DNA from: CATQHQ01 sp965243805
GTDB lineage: Bacteria; Gemmatimonadota; Gemmatimonadetes; Longimicrobiales; Gaopeijiaceae
Direction: 5' to 3'
Assembly (NCBI GenBank): GCA_965243805.1
Contig: OZ251577.1
Location: 2,976,001-3,040,000 of the forward strand
DNA length: 64,000 nt
Shown: positions 41,929 to 52,500 of the stretch, in pieces
Layout: every line of letters begins with the position of its first letter
How positions within the stretch are numbered: the first letter of the stretch is position 1
Notes under the pieces: generated by a model
What the model was told of the DNA's origin: nothing
The model's input: the letters and a program-made list of their open reading frames with translations, nothing else
The model's database searches: none
Program-made: the position numbers and the translations under genes

Positions 41929-43248
41929 ATGGCCGGTGACGCCGTGCAGCTGAAGCGGGTGTTGCGGGTTCGCGACGGCTTGGCCGTCACGGTGGGGATC
42001 GTCATCGGCGCGGGCATCTTGCGCACGCCGGGCCAGATCGCCGACTACCTGGGGAACGGATGGCTGATCCTGGCCGTGTGGACGCTGGGGGGCGTGGTGG
42101 CCGCCCTCAGCACGCTGGTCCTGTCGGAGATGGCGGCCGCGCTCCCTCGCGCCGGGGGCAAGTACGTCTATGCGCGGGAGGCGTTCGGACCGGTGGCGGG
42201 GTTCGTGGCGGGCTGGTCGGAGCTGCTGGTGACGCGGGCGTTCTCCGGCGCCGCCAAGGCCGTCGTCATCGCCGAGTACTTGGTGATCTTGGTGGGCAGC
42301 GGGTCGGTACCGATCCTGGCCGCGGGGGTGGTGGTGGGCTTCGTGGTGGTCCACACCGGGGGACTCAAAGTGGGCACCGCCGTGCAGAACGTGACCACGG
42401 TCGCCAAGGTGGCCGTCCTGGCGGCGATCGCGGCGGCGGGACTGGCGGCGGGAGATGGAGGCGGACTGGCGGCGGCCCCCTCCCTGGAGCGGGCGTCGTG
42501 GCTGGGCTTCGCCCTGGCCTACCAGTCGGTGGCGTTCGCCTACTACGGCTGGGAGGACGCCGCCAAGATGTCGGAGGAGATCGCGAACCCGGGCCGTGCG
42601 CTGCCGCGCATCCTGATCGGAGGCGCCGTGCTCGTGGCGGTCCTGTACCTGGTCGTCAACACCGCCTACCTGGCCGTGCTCTCCCCCAGTGAGATGGCGG
42701 GCGCCGAGCTGGTCGCCCAAGACGCGGTGGAGGGCGTGCTGGGCAGCGCGGCGGGCACGTTCATGCTGGTGGCCGCCGTCCTCATCCTGATCAGCTCCAA
42801 CAACGTGAACTTCCTGGGGATGCCGCGAGTCGCCTTCGGCTTGGCCCGGTCCGGACTGGCGCCCAAGGTCTTCCAGCGGGTCTCCCCCCGAGGGACTCCC
42901 ACGCCCGGCCTCCTCCTGGCCGGCGCCGTGATCCTCGCCCTCGCCGCCACCGGCGCCTTCGAGTTCCTGATCCGCTTCATGATGCTGGTAGCGATCTCGG
43001 TGGACTTGGTCGTCCTGTCGGCGTACTTCCGCCTCCGCCGGAAGCGACCCGATCTGGACCGCCCCATGAGAGTTCCGGGCGGCCCTTGGACCGCGGGCGT
43101 CACCGTGGCGCTGTACGTGGCCGTCCTGGGCGTGGTGGTTGGAACCCAGCCCGGCCTCTCCACCGGTGCCGCCGCCATGTTGGCCGTGCTCGCCGTGGCC
43201 GGCTGGGCGTTCGGCCAGCGTCGCGGTGCTCGTGGAGCCTCGCCGTGA
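41929..43248 (+). CDS. APC-family amino acid permease
   Basis: 439 residues, about twelve helices. Helix 1 has VTVGIVIGAGILRTPGQIAD, the G-x-G-I motif of APC/LAT transporters. AAALPRAGGKYVYAREAFG and YYGWEDAAKMSEEIANPGRA are the helix-3 and helix-6 signatures. Inner-membrane amino acid transport; substrate unknown. The upstream 30 bp contain a repeated CGGTGACGCC element (41893-41943), part of it inside the gene. Its TGA overlaps the GTG start of the LRR-metzincin gene, placing a permease and two secreted proteases in one transcript. Confidence 0.86.
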   Translation: MAGDAVQLKRVLRVRDGLAVTVGIVIGAGILRTPGQIADYLGNGWLILAVWTLGGVVAALSTLVLSEMAAALPRAGGKYVYAREAFGPVAGFVAGWSELLVTRAFSGAAKAVVIAEYLVILVGSGSVPILAAGVVVGFVVVHTGGLKVGTAVQNVTTVAKVAVLAAIAAAGLAAGDGGGLAAAPSLERASWLGFALAYQSVAFAYYGWEDAAKMSEEIANPGRALPRILIGGAVLVAVLYLVVNTAYLAVLSPSEMAGAELVAQDAVEGVLGSAAGTFMLVAAVLILISSNNVNFLGMPRVAFGLARSGLAPKVFQRVSPRGTPTPGLLLAGAVILALAATGAFEFLIRFMMLVAISVDLVVLSAYFRLRRKRPDLDRPMRVPGGPWTAGVTVALYVAVLGVVVGTQPGLSTGAAAMLAVLAVAGWAFGQRRGARGASP

Positions 43249-46200
43249 CCTGCCGCCGGCCTCCAGGCCGAACCCCACTCCTCGCGGCGGCGACGGCGGC
43301 GACGCTCACGACCCTGGGGGCGTGCGGAGGAGGCGACGGCGGCGCGGGACCCGACCCCGAGCCGCCGCGAGCCGTCTCGATCTCCGTCTCTCCACCCTCC
43401 GTCGAGCTGTCGGAAGTGGGCGAGACGGCCGCCTTCCAGGCGACGCTGGTCGACCAGTACGGCAACCCCTTCGCCGGAACCGTGGTCTGGTCCAGCGACG
43501 CGCCCCACGTCTTCTCGGTAGACGCCCTCGGCGTGGCTACGGCGGTGGACAACGGCCAGGGCAGCGTGCGCGCAACCCATCAGCAGCTGGCGGCCACGGC
43601 CTCCGTCACGGTGGCCCTTCGGCCCGCTGGGCTGGAGGTGGTCTCCGGGGCCGGCCAGCGCGCCTTCGAGTCCCAAGCCCTCTCCCAGCCCGTGGTCGTC
43701 CGCCACGCGCGTCCGGGCGGGTCGCCGGTGGCGGGCGTGGCCGTTCGGTTCCAGGTGCTCTCGGGGGGAGGAACGGTGGAGCCGGCCGTCGCAACGACCC
43801 GAGACGACGGCTTGGCGTCGGTGCGGTGGGTTCTGGGCGCCGAAGCGCCGCTCCAGAGGCTGGCCGCGTCGGTGGACGGCGGTCCCCGCGTGGAAGCCAC
43901 CGCCCACTCTGCCGGGCCGCCCGTCTGCGACCGCGCGCCGGAGCTCGTCCCCGCGCTGTCGAGCGCGGCCGGACGCGACCACTGTGCGCAGGTGACCGCA
44001 GACGACCTGGCGGCGGCGACCGAGCTGATCCTGACAGGCCCCTGGCGGCTGGACGCCATCCCTCTCGCGCCCACGCTGTCGCGCCTGGAGGCGGGCGACT
44101 TGGCGGGCCTGGCGAGCCTCGCGCACCTCGACCTGGGCGGCCACCGACTCACCGAGCTGCCCCCCGGACTGGCCGACGGAGCCCCCAACCTGCTCACCCT
44201 GGAGCTCCCCTACAACCTGATTGTCGCCCTCCCCGACCACGCCTTCGCCGGACTGGACCGCCTACAAGTCCTGAACCTGGGCGCCAACCCCCTCTCCCAC
44301 GCCGCTCCTCGCGCCTTCGCCGGCCTCGATTCCCTGATCGCCCTGGACCTGGGGTTGGCGCGGCTCGCCGCTCTCCCCGACGGCGTGTTCGACGACCTCT
44401 CCGCACTGGTCTCGCTGGCGCTCTCTCGCAACCGCCTGACCGCCCTCCCCGACGGCGTCTTCCAGGGCCTGGAACGCCTGACCGCCCTGGACTTGGCCGC
44501 CAACCGCCTGGCCGACCTTCCGCCGACAGTCTTCCAAGGCCTGGCACGGCTGGAGCGCCTCCAGCTGGGCGAGAACGCGCTGACCCGCCTGCCGCCCCGG
44601 GTATTCAGCGGCCTTTCGGCCCTGAATGTGCTCGACCTAGCCTCCAACCAGCTGACCGACGTCCCCCCGGACGCCTTCCACGGGATGACGGAACTGACCG
44701 ACCTCCGTCTGGGCGGCAACCTGCTGGACTCCCTGCCGGCTGGGATTTTCCTGGGCGTGGACAAGCTCCAGTCGCTGTCGCTGGCGCCGAACCCAGGCAG
44801 CCCCTTCGCGCTGACCGTTGAGCTGGTCCGCACAGACGATCAAGACCCCTTGGCACCGGGGCCGGCGCAGCTTCGCGCTCGCATCGCCCAAGGTGCGCCG
44901 TTCCCCACCGACGTTCCCCTCTCGGCCGTCGGGGGCGCCCTCTCCTCCGCGTCGGTGTCGGTCCCGGCCGGCGCCGTGGAGAGCACCGGCGTCACGGCCG
45001 TCGACGCCGTCGGCTCCTCGTTCTCCGTGGCCCCTCGCCCCTCGCCGGCGCCCGCCACCCGGTGCACGGGCGAGGTGCCGTGCTTCCACGGCGTGGAGGT
45101 CCTGGCCGGGCCACGGCTGGTCCTGGCCAACCCGCCCTCCGCCACCGTGAGCGTGCCGGTCGTCCACCTCACCCAGGCCGTCCAGGACCTGGACGGGAGC
45201 GTGCCTCTGGTGGCGGGCCGCCGGGCGCTTCTTCGCGTCTTCGCCCGCAGCGACAGCGCCAACGCCTTCCGACCCACCGCCCGCGCCGCCTTCTTCCACC
45301 AGGGCGCGTCCGTCCACGTGGCGCCTCTCCGCGCACCAGCCAGCGGAATCCCCACCGACGTGAACCAGGGCCGCCTCGACGGCTCCTTCAACGCCGTGGT
45401 CCCCGCCTCCGTGATGCGACCCGGCCTGGAGGTGGTGGTGGAGCTGGACCCGGACCGCTCCCTTCCCCTGGCTCCCGGCAGCGCGCGTCGAGCTCCCGCC
45501 CAGGGACGGCTGGCGTTCGACGTCCGAAGCGTGCCCGCGATCGACCTTGTAATCGTCCCCGTCCACTTCGCCTGGGGCGTCAACTCGCCGGCCAACGCCC
45601 GCGTCTCCGAGTACGCCGCGACCATGGCGCAACCCGACTCCGACGCCCTGCGCTTCGTGCGCGCCCTGCTTCCCGCTCCCGGCGTGAACGCAACGGTTCG
45701 GGAGCCGTACTTCACCTGGGCCGACACGACCGAGATGGGCGGGCTGGCCCTGCTGGACGAGATCGAGCTTCTCCGCCACATCGACGGCGGAAGCGCCGAC
45801 ACGTACTACCATGGCGTCTTCGCGGCCCCCAGGATCGTGCGGCAGGGCGGCTTCTGGGGCTTTGTCGGGGTGGCCTTCCAACCGGGCCGAAGCGCCATCT
45901 CCGTGACCCACCAGTCCGACGGCTCCGAGACTCCGGCGGCGGCGCAGATCGTCGCCCACGAGATCGGCCACAACCTCAACCTGGGCCATGCCCCATGCGG
46001 CGGCCCCGACGCGCTCGATCCCGACTACCCGTACCCGGACGGCTCCACTGGGGCGTGGGGATACGAGTTCGGCGGCGGCGGTTGGCCGGAACAGCTGGCC
46101 AGTCCCCTCAAGTCGCGAGACCTGATGTCGTACTGCCTGCCGCAATGGGTCAGCGATTACAGCTTCGCCAAGGCTTTCCGGTACCGGCTGGACGCCGAGA

Positions 46201-46697
46201 GATCGGCCGGTGCGACAGCCGAGAGCTCGGCCCGTGCGACGGCGCCGATCCGCTCCCCGTCTCCTCGCCGGGTTCTGATGCTGTGGGGCGGTGTGCGTGA
46301 CGGCCGGCCGGCGCTGGAGCCGCCCTTCGCGTGGCGAGCCGCGCCGAAGCTGCCCCAGCGACCGGGGTCGCACCGCTTGGCCGCATACGACCACGACGGG
46401 CGGCGGCTCTTCGCCCTCTCCTTCGATCCGAGCCCGACCAGCCGGGGCGACATGAGCTTCCTCTTCGCCGTCCCCTTCGATCCGTCGTGGGAGCGAACCC
46501 TGGCGACGGTGGTGCTGACCGGACCCGAGGGCACGGCCCAGGTAGCCGCCGCCGCGTCCTGGAGGCTGGCCGTCTTCACCGACCCGGCCACGGGCCGGAT
46601 CCGCGGAATCGACCGAGAGTGGCCCGGCCGGCTGCCCGACGATCCACCCGCCGTTGCCCGCTTCCACGTGGCTCGTGGCTTGCCGGAGCCGCCATGA
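43245..46697 (+). CDS. LRR-containing metzincin-like metalloprotease lipoprotein (copy 1)
   Basis: 1150 residues from GTG 43245 (overlaps the permease stop). Lipoprotein signal with Cys 27 (TTLGAC). Residues ~45-125: BIG2-like Ig domain (WSSDAPHVFSVDALGVATAV). Residues ~130-220: invasin-like Ig domain (GVAVRFQVLSGGGTVEP). Residues ~283-519: about ten leucine-rich repeats of the LxxLxLxxNxLxxLPxxxFxxL type. Residues ~600-985: protease domain with zinc site HEIGHNLNLGH (H905, E906, H909, H915) and Met-turn LMSYC, so a metzincin. A short beta-rich C-terminal part follows. It should be anchored at the outer membrane, the LRRs binding a target that the protease cuts. The next gene is a shorter paralogue. 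Confidence 0.85.
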   Translation: MTCRRPPGRTPLLAAATAATLTTLGACGGGDGGAGPDPEPPRAVSISVSPPSVELSEVGETAAFQATLVDQYGNPFAGTVVWSSDAPHVFSVDALGVATAVDNGQGSVRATHQQLAATASVTVALRPAGLEVVSGAGQRAFESQALSQPVVVRHARPGGSPVAGVAVRFQVLSGGGTVEPAVATTRDDGLASVRWVLGAEAPLQRLAASVDGGPRVEATAHSAGPPVCDRAPELVPALSSAAGRDHCAQVTADDLAAATELILTGPWRLDAIPLAPTLSRLEAGDLAGLASLAHLDLGGHRLTELPPGLADGAPNLLTLELPYNLIVALPDHAFAGLDRLQVLNLGANPLSHAAPRAFAGLDSLIALDLGLARLAALPDGVFDDLSALVSLALSRNRLTALPDGVFQGLERLTALDLAANRLADLPPTVFQGLARLERLQLGENALTRLPPRVFSGLSALNVLDLASNQLTDVPPDAFHGMTELTDLRLGGNLLDSLPAGIFLGVDKLQSLSLAPNPGSPFALTVELVRTDDQDPLAPGPAQLRARIAQGAPFPTDVPLSAVGGALSSASVSVPAGAVESTGVTAVDAVGSSFSVAPRPSPAPATRCTGEVPCFHGVEVLAGPRLVLANPPSATVSVPVVHLTQAVQDLDGSVPLVAGRRALLRVFARSDSANAFRPTARAAFFHQGASVHVAPLRAPASGIPTDVNQGRLDGSFNAVVPASVMRPGLEVVVELDPDRSLPLAPGSARRAPAQGRLAFDVRSVPAIDLVIVPVHFAWGVNSPANARVSEYAATMAQPDSDALRFVRALLPAPGVNATVREPYFTWADTTEMGGLALLDEIELLRHIDGGSADTYYHGVFAAPRIVRQGGFWGFVGVAFQPGRSAISVTHQSDGSETPAAAQIVAHEIGHNLNLGHAPCGGPDALDPDYPYPDGSTGAWGYEFGGGGWPEQLASPLKSRDLMSYCLPQWVSDYSFAKAFRYRLDAERSAGATAESSARATAPIRSPSPRRVLMLWGGVRDGRPALEPPFAWRAAPKLPQRPGSHRLAAYDHDGRRLFALSFDPSPTSRGDMSFLFAVPFDPSWERTLATVVLTGPEGTAQVAAAASWRLAVFTDPATGRIRGIDREWPGRLPDDPPAVARFHVARGLPEPP

Positions 46698-49465
46698 CCG
46701 CAACCGCCATGACCGCGACTCCGGGTGCCGCCCCTCGGTTCGTGGCTCGCTCGCGGCTCCCGGTGCTCACGTGGCTCCTGGCACCCTCGCGGTTCCTGAC
46801 CCTCGCGCGGTTCCCGGTGCTCATGTGGCTCGCCGCCTGCGGCGCACCCGACGCGCCCGTCGTCCCGACCGTCCCCGCCGACGCCCAAGCCGACGCCACC
46901 GTTCCGCCCCCGGCGGCCAACTCGGCCGCGACCGGCGTGTGCAGCCGCACGCCCCAGGTGCGCGACGCGCTCGTGGCCGCAGCCAACCGACCGAACTGCG
47001 CGGACGTGACCGCGGCCGACTTGGCGTCCGTCTTCTGGCTGGACCTGAGCGGTAGCGACGACCCGGCGGCGGAGCCCAAGATCGCGGCTCTTCGCAGCGG
47101 CGACTTCCAGGGCCTGACCCGCCTCGAAAGCCTGCTCCTGCGCAATAACCAGTTGGCCGCGCTGCCAGCGGACCTCTTCTCGGGCCTCGCTCGACTGAGC
47201 ACGCTGGACTTGGCGGAGAACCACCTGGTCGCACTGCCGCCGGGAGCGTTCCAGGGCCTCTCGCAGCTCCGCACGCTTTCCTTGGCGGCGAACCGGCTCG
47301 CGAGCCTCCCCGCCGGCATCTTCGCCGAGCTCCGCCAACTCTCCACCCTGGACCTCGCCCTCAACAACCACCTGGAGCACTGGCCCGCCGACGCCGTCCG
47401 CGGCCTGTCCAGCCTGGAGCAGCTGTGGATCGGCGACAACCGTTTGCCCGCGCTCCCCAGCGGTGCCTTGGAGAGTCTCCCCGCCCTCCGCTACCTGGAC
47501 CTCTCGCGCAACGCAATCGAATCGCTCTCCTCAGGCTCCTTCCAGGGCGCATCCGGCCTGCGCCTGCTCTGGCTCGCCGGCAACCCGGGAGCGCCCTTCC
47601 ACCTGACCGTGACGCTGGAGCGCCTCCCCGACCCGAACCCCGCCTCTCCCCACGAGGCGCGCATCCGCGCCGTCCTCACCGAAGCCGCACCGTTCGACCT
47701 GCGCATCCCCCTCGCCGTTGCCGGTGGCTCCCTGTCGGCCCCAGAGGCCACGATCCCCGCCGGCGACGCCGCGAGCCCACCGGTCGCTGTCGTCGGCGCC
47801 TCGGGGTCGTCCCTCTCGGTCACCGCGCTGGCTCCGCCCCCTCCCTCCGACGGATGCATGGGAACGGAGTGCTTCACCGGCTTGGAGCTGGCCGCCGGCG
47901 ACCCTCTGGTGCTGGCCAACCCCAGAGCCGCCAAGGTGCTCGTGCCCGCCGTGCACCTGATCCAGTCCACCCAAAGCCTGGACGGCGAGGTGCCCTTGGT
48001 GGCGGGACGTCGCGCCCTCCTCCGGGTCTTCGCCACCAGCGACAGCGCGAACGCCTTTCAGCCCACCGCACGCGCCCGCTTCTTCCTGGACCGCCGCGCC
48101 GTGCACGAGACTGCTCTGACGCCTCCCCTTGCGGGCATCCCCACCGTCCTGGCCCGAGGTCGCTTGGCTCGGACCTTCAACGCAACGATCCCGGGATCGG
48201 TACTGCAGCCCGGCGTCGAGATGGTGGTCGAACTGGACCCGGAACGCGCGTTGCCCCTGACCCCGGGGAGCGTCCGCCGCGTTCCCGCAACGGGAACGGC
48301 ACCGCTGAACGTGCGCCGCGCCCGGCCCCTGGAGCTCACCGTGGTGCCGATCCAGTACGCCTGGGACGCCAACGCCCACGTGAACGCGGCGGTGGCGGAG
48401 ACGGCCCGCGAGCTGGCGACGGGCCGGTTCGACGAGGGGTTGCGCTTCGCCCGCGCGCTCCTCCCCGTGCCGGAGGTCAACGTCCAACTGCGGGAGCCCT
48501 ACTTCACCGAGGCCGACACCTCCGAGTGGGGAGGGATCGCCCTTCTGGAAGAGATTCAGCTGCTCCGCCACCTGGAGGCGGACGACCAAGAACACTACCA
48601 TGGGCTGCTTGCCGTCCCCCGATTCGTCCACCGGGAAGGCTTCTGGGGGTTCCTGGGCGTGGCCTTCCAACCCGGCTACACTGGGATCACCGTCTCCCAC
48701 GGCCGCGACGGAGCGCTCCACCCCGAGCTCGGGCAGACCCTGGCCCACGAACTCGGACACAACATGAGCCTGGGGCATGCGCCGTGCGGCGGTCCGGCGG
48801 GCGTGGACGAAGCGTTCCCCTACGAGAACGCCGCCCTAGGACAGTGGGGCTTCGAGTTCGCGGGTCCCGGCTGGCCCTCTCGCCTCATCGACCCGGTCCG
48901 CCACGCGGACCTCATGTCCTACTGTCGTCCCTACTGGATCAGCGACTACAACGTCGTCAAGGCGATGCGCTTCCGCGCCGAGCGCACCCCCCTTCCGCAG
49001 GCCCAGCGGCCGATCCCGTCCCTCCTGCTCTGGGGCGGCGTGGCAAACGGTCGCTTGCGGCTAGAGCCGGCCCTGGCGTGGGATGCGCGCCCAAAGCTGC
49101 CGGAGCGCCCCGGCGGCTACCGGCTGACGGGCCTGGGAGCGGGCGGCGCGGAGCTCTTCTCCCTATCCTTCGAGCCCGACGCCCTGGACCATGGCGGCGG
49201 GCGCAGCTTCCTCTTCGCGGTGCCGTTCGAGGCCGCGTGGGCCGAGACGCTGCTGGGCGTGACGCTGCGCGGACCGGAAGGCGTCGCCACAGTGGAGATC
49301 GAAGCTTCCCGGCGGCTGGCGGTCTTCACCTACGCCAGGAGCGACGACCAGGGTGCCCCGCGCATTCGTGGAATCTCCCGCGACTGGAGCGGCTCGCTGC
49401 CCGACGGCCTGACAGCACCTGGAGCCGTTGAAGTGCGGTTCGGGTGGCTAGGCAGGATCGACTGA
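46694..49465 (+). CDS. LRR-containing metzincin-like metalloprotease lipoprotein (copy 2)
   Basis: 923 residues; ATG overlaps the stop of copy 1 (ATGA). The N-terminus is repetitive (MTATAMTATP, then RSRLPVLTWL and ARFPVLMWLAAC) and ends in a lipobox with Cys 49. Unlike copy 1 it has no Ig-like domains. LRRs span about residues 136-299 (DLFSGLARLSTLDLAENHLV). The protease part is closely similar to copy 1: VPLVAGRRALLRVFA, EHYHGLLAVPRFV, zinc site HELGHNMSLGH (H685, E686), Met-turn LMSYC, and a C-terminal beta region. The different LRR numbers and missing Ig domains suggest duplication followed by change of target. Both proteins should sit on the cell surface or in the periplasm. Confidence 0.85.
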   Translation: MTATAMTATPGAAPRFVARSRLPVLTWLLAPSRFLTLARFPVLMWLAACGAPDAPVVPTVPADAQADATVPPPAANSAATGVCSRTPQVRDALVAAANRPNCADVTAADLASVFWLDLSGSDDPAAEPKIAALRSGDFQGLTRLESLLLRNNQLAALPADLFSGLARLSTLDLAENHLVALPPGAFQGLSQLRTLSLAANRLASLPAGIFAELRQLSTLDLALNNHLEHWPADAVRGLSSLEQLWIGDNRLPALPSGALESLPALRYLDLSRNAIESLSSGSFQGASGLRLLWLAGNPGAPFHLTVTLERLPDPNPASPHEARIRAVLTEAAPFDLRIPLAVAGGSLSAPEATIPAGDAASPPVAVVGASGSSLSVTALAPPPPSDGCMGTECFTGLELAAGDPLVLANPRAAKVLVPAVHLIQSTQSLDGEVPLVAGRRALLRVFATSDSANAFQPTARARFFLDRRAVHETALTPPLAGIPTVLARGRLARTFNATIPGSVLQPGVEMVVELDPERALPLTPGSVRRVPATGTAPLNVRRARPLELTVVPIQYAWDANAHVNAAVAETARELATGRFDEGLRFARALLPVPEVNVQLREPYFTEADTSEWGGIALLEEIQLLRHLEADDQEHYHGLLAVPRFVHREGFWGFLGVAFQPGYTGITVSHGRDGALHPELGQTLAHELGHNMSLGHAPCGGPAGVDEAFPYENAALGQWGFEFAGPGWPSRLIDPVRHADLMSYCRPYWISDYNVVKAMRFRAERTPLPQAQRPIPSLLLWGGVANGRLRLEPALAWDARPKLPERPGGYRLTGLGAGGAELFSLSFEPDALDHGGGRSFLFAVPFEAAWAETLLGVTLRGPEGVATVEIEASRRLAVFTYARSDDQGAPRIRGISRDWSGSLPDGLTAPGAVEVRFGWLGRID

Positions 49466-49498
49466 GGCTGCGAGTAGTTACTGAGGCTGCGAGTAGTT
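49461..49498. repeat. 19-bp tandem duplication directly upstream of the giant-gene promoter
   Basis: ACTGAGGCTGCGAGTAGTT is perfectly duplicated at 49461-49479 and 49480-49498. The first copy contains the stop codon of the LRR-metzincin copy 2. The second ends one base before the -35 element, so it could act as an activator site or UP-like region. Confidence 0.85.
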
Positions 49499-49499
49499 C

Positions 49500-49529
49500 T
49501 TGACTTGGGGGGGGGGGGGGCATTATAAT
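49500..49529 (+). promoter_or_regulatory. Sigma-70-type promoter with 14-G spacer tract (likely phase-variable)
   Basis: -35 TTGACT at 49500-49505 and perfect -10 TATAAT at 49524-49529, separated by 18 nt. The spacer consists of T, fourteen consecutive G (49507-49520), then CAT. Transcription would start near 49536, about 50 nt before the ATG of the giant surface-protein gene. Poly-G tracts of this length slip during replication; one G fewer would give the optimal 17-bp spacing and one more would give 19. This matches the design of known phase-variable promoters such as those of Neisseria porA and opc. Confidence 0.85.
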
Positions 49530-49588
49530 AGCGACGGCGCACCGCCGAGGTGCCCTTACTCTCATCACGCTTTCTGACGCAGGTCCCG

Positions 49589-52500
49589 ATGATGTCTCCG
49601 ACAGCCGACTACCCTCGACAGCCAACTCTGGACATCACCCTGACGACTTCGCGCCGTATACAGCGTGGAGGCCGCCGGTCCGCGTGGATTCGCCGCCGGT
49701 CCACCTGGATACTCAGAGCGATGGCGGTCTTCGTGGCGGTGGTCGGAGGCATGGCAGGCGACGAGCTGGCGGCGCAGGCGCCGAGGAACGACTCGCTGTA
49801 CTTGGCCGCGCCCACAACTTTCAGTGACCGCCACGTCTATGGCGACACCATCAAAGTCTATGTGAGGTTCGACGAGGCTGTGGACGTGACGGGTGAGCCG
49901 TACGTGGAGGTGCTTATGAGCCCGCCCGTCCCCTTGCTGACGCGAAACGCGTACTACGTTTCGGGATCGGGCACGAGGACGCTGTACTTCCGGTACGTCC
50001 CGCACCATCCCGACCAAGACCAAAACGGGGTCTACATCAACCATTGGGGTCTGCATCCGAACGGCGGGACGATCACCGCTTCGGACGACGGCACGGCGGC
50101 GGACACGACCCTGCATGAACAAGGTTCTTTCCCGAACAACAAAGTTCTCGCTTCAAATCGAGGTGGCATAGCCGGTGTTTCGATCAACTCTGCGGGAGCG
50201 GATAGCACGTTCCACCTCGGCGATACCATTTTAGTCAGCATAACCTGGGTGAGCGATGCCTTTGACCAGCAAACCGAGCCGAGTCTGACCCTCAACATCG
50301 GGGACGGTACGCGCACCGCGGTCTGGACTCACGGTGCTACCGACAACCGCAATCGAACTACTGTCTCCAGATACGTGGTGGAGTTCGGGGACCTAGACGC
50401 CGACGGGATCAGCATACTGAACGGCGCACTGGTCGGCGGGCAGATCACGACCCACAACTCCAACAATCACCACTCGCGGCACTTCGGACGCTACCAAGTA
50501 ATAAACTCTCCGACCCACAAGGTGGACGGCAGACCGAGCGAGCCGTATGTGACGGGCCTGGTGCTGAATTCGCCGCATGTGGGCGATACCTACTTCCTCG
50601 ACGACACGATCCAGGTGACGGCGACGTTCAGCAAGCCAGTGACGGTGACGGGCACGCCGCAGTTGCCGTTGGCGATCGCTTCGGCGACGCGGCAGGCGGA
50701 CTATGTGTCGGGGACGGGCACGACGAATCTGGTGTTCCGCTATGTCGTGGCGTCCGGCGATTCGGACGCCGACGGACTCAGCGTGTCAGGTCCGCTGGGA
50801 CTGAACAGCGGGACGATCACGGATACGACCTCGACGCCGGACAACGCGTACCTGACCATCGCTTCTGGTATCAGGATTGCGAACAGCTCGGACCACCGAG
50901 TCACAGACAGTTCGACGGGGGTGGTGGGCGTAGCGATTACGAGTTCTCCGGACAGCGCGGACACGTACGTGCTGTCGGAGTACATCGAGGCGACGGTCAC
51001 GTTCAACAATCTGGTGAACGTGACGGGGACGCCCCAGCTGCGGCTGTGGGTCGGCGGCACGCCTACCGTGCGGCAAATGAACTACGTGGGCGGGACGGGA
51101 ACGACGGCGCTGACCTTCCGCTACCGCGTGCAGTCGTCGGACACCGACGCCGATGGCGTCAGCATCCCGGACGGAGGGCTGGAGCTGAACTCGGGGACGA
51201 TCAACGACTCCGGTGGGAACGCGGCGGGCTTGATCCCAGGGACCAACACGGTCGCCAGGATTGCCGACGCACCGGGTCACAAGGTCGACGGTTCGGTGAC
51301 GCCGGCGCCGGAGGTGGTGGGCGTGTCGGTTGCCAGCGTGCCGGCGGACGGGACGGTGTACGGGTTGAGCGAGTGGATCGAAGTGGAGGTGGCGTTCGAC
51401 CGGGCGGTGACGGTGAGCACGACGGGCGGCACGCCGCAGTTGGCGCTGGGGATCGGTTCGGAGACGCGGCAGGCGGCGTACGCGAGCGGTACGGGGACGG
51501 ACACGCTGACGTTCCGGTACCAAGTGGTGCTGGCCGACTTGGACGCGAACGGAATCAGCATCGGCGCGAGCGCGCTTGCGCTGAACGGCGGGACGATCCT
51601 GCTTACGGGCGGTACGGCGGCGGCGGCACTGGGGTTGGGCGGCCACACGATCTCGAACGGCGGCCACCGCGTGGACGGGAGCATCGGTCCGCCGGCGGTG
51701 GTGGCGTTGGTGTTGAGCGATCCGGTGGTGGGGGACACGTACGAGTTCAAGGACACGATCAAGGTCGTGGTGAGGTTCAACAAGGCGGTGGACGTGACCA
51801 CCACGGGCGGCACGCCGCAGCTGACGCTGGGCATCACGAACCCGCGGACGGCGCCGTACGTGTCGGGCACGGGCACGACGGAGCTGACGTTCCAGTACGA
51901 GGTGATGGCGGTCGACTTGGACAACGACGGGATCAGCATCGGCGCGAGCGCGCTGGCGCTGAACGGCGGGACGATCAAGGTGGCCGGCGGCACGGTGGAC
52001 GCGGAGCTGAGCTTGGCAGACCACGTGATCACCAACAGCGCGGGACACAAGGTGTATGGCAACTACTACGCGGCTGCAGTGAGCGGCGTGTCGGTTTCCA
52101 GCACTCCGCCAGTGGCGAGCACGTATGGGCGGGACGAGGCGATCGAGGTGGAGGTGACGTTTACCCGTGGGGTGAACGTGGTGACGACGGGCGGGACGCC
52201 GCAGCTGGCGCTGGAGGTCGGCGCGAACACGCGGCAGGCGGCGTACGTGTCGGGCACGGGCACGAAGGTGCTGACGTTCCGGTACGTGGTGGTGGCTTTG
52301 GACGAGGACACGGACGGGATCGAGGTGGGCGCGAGCGCGCTGACGCTGAACTCGGGCGCGATCAACGACGTGCGCCGTACCACGCCGCTGGCGGCGTCGC
52401 TGGGGCTGGGCACGCATGCGCTGACGACGCCGCAGGCGGGCCACCAAGTGGACGGCACGATCGCGCCGGCGTCGGTGGCCGGGCTGGGGATCACGAGCAG

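Noticed and set aside
49550..49588. GTG at 49550 as the start of the giant gene.
   Set aside because: It would lie about 14 nt from the predicted transcription start, leaving no leader for a ribosome site. The ATG pair at 49589/49592 precedes the signal region more naturally.
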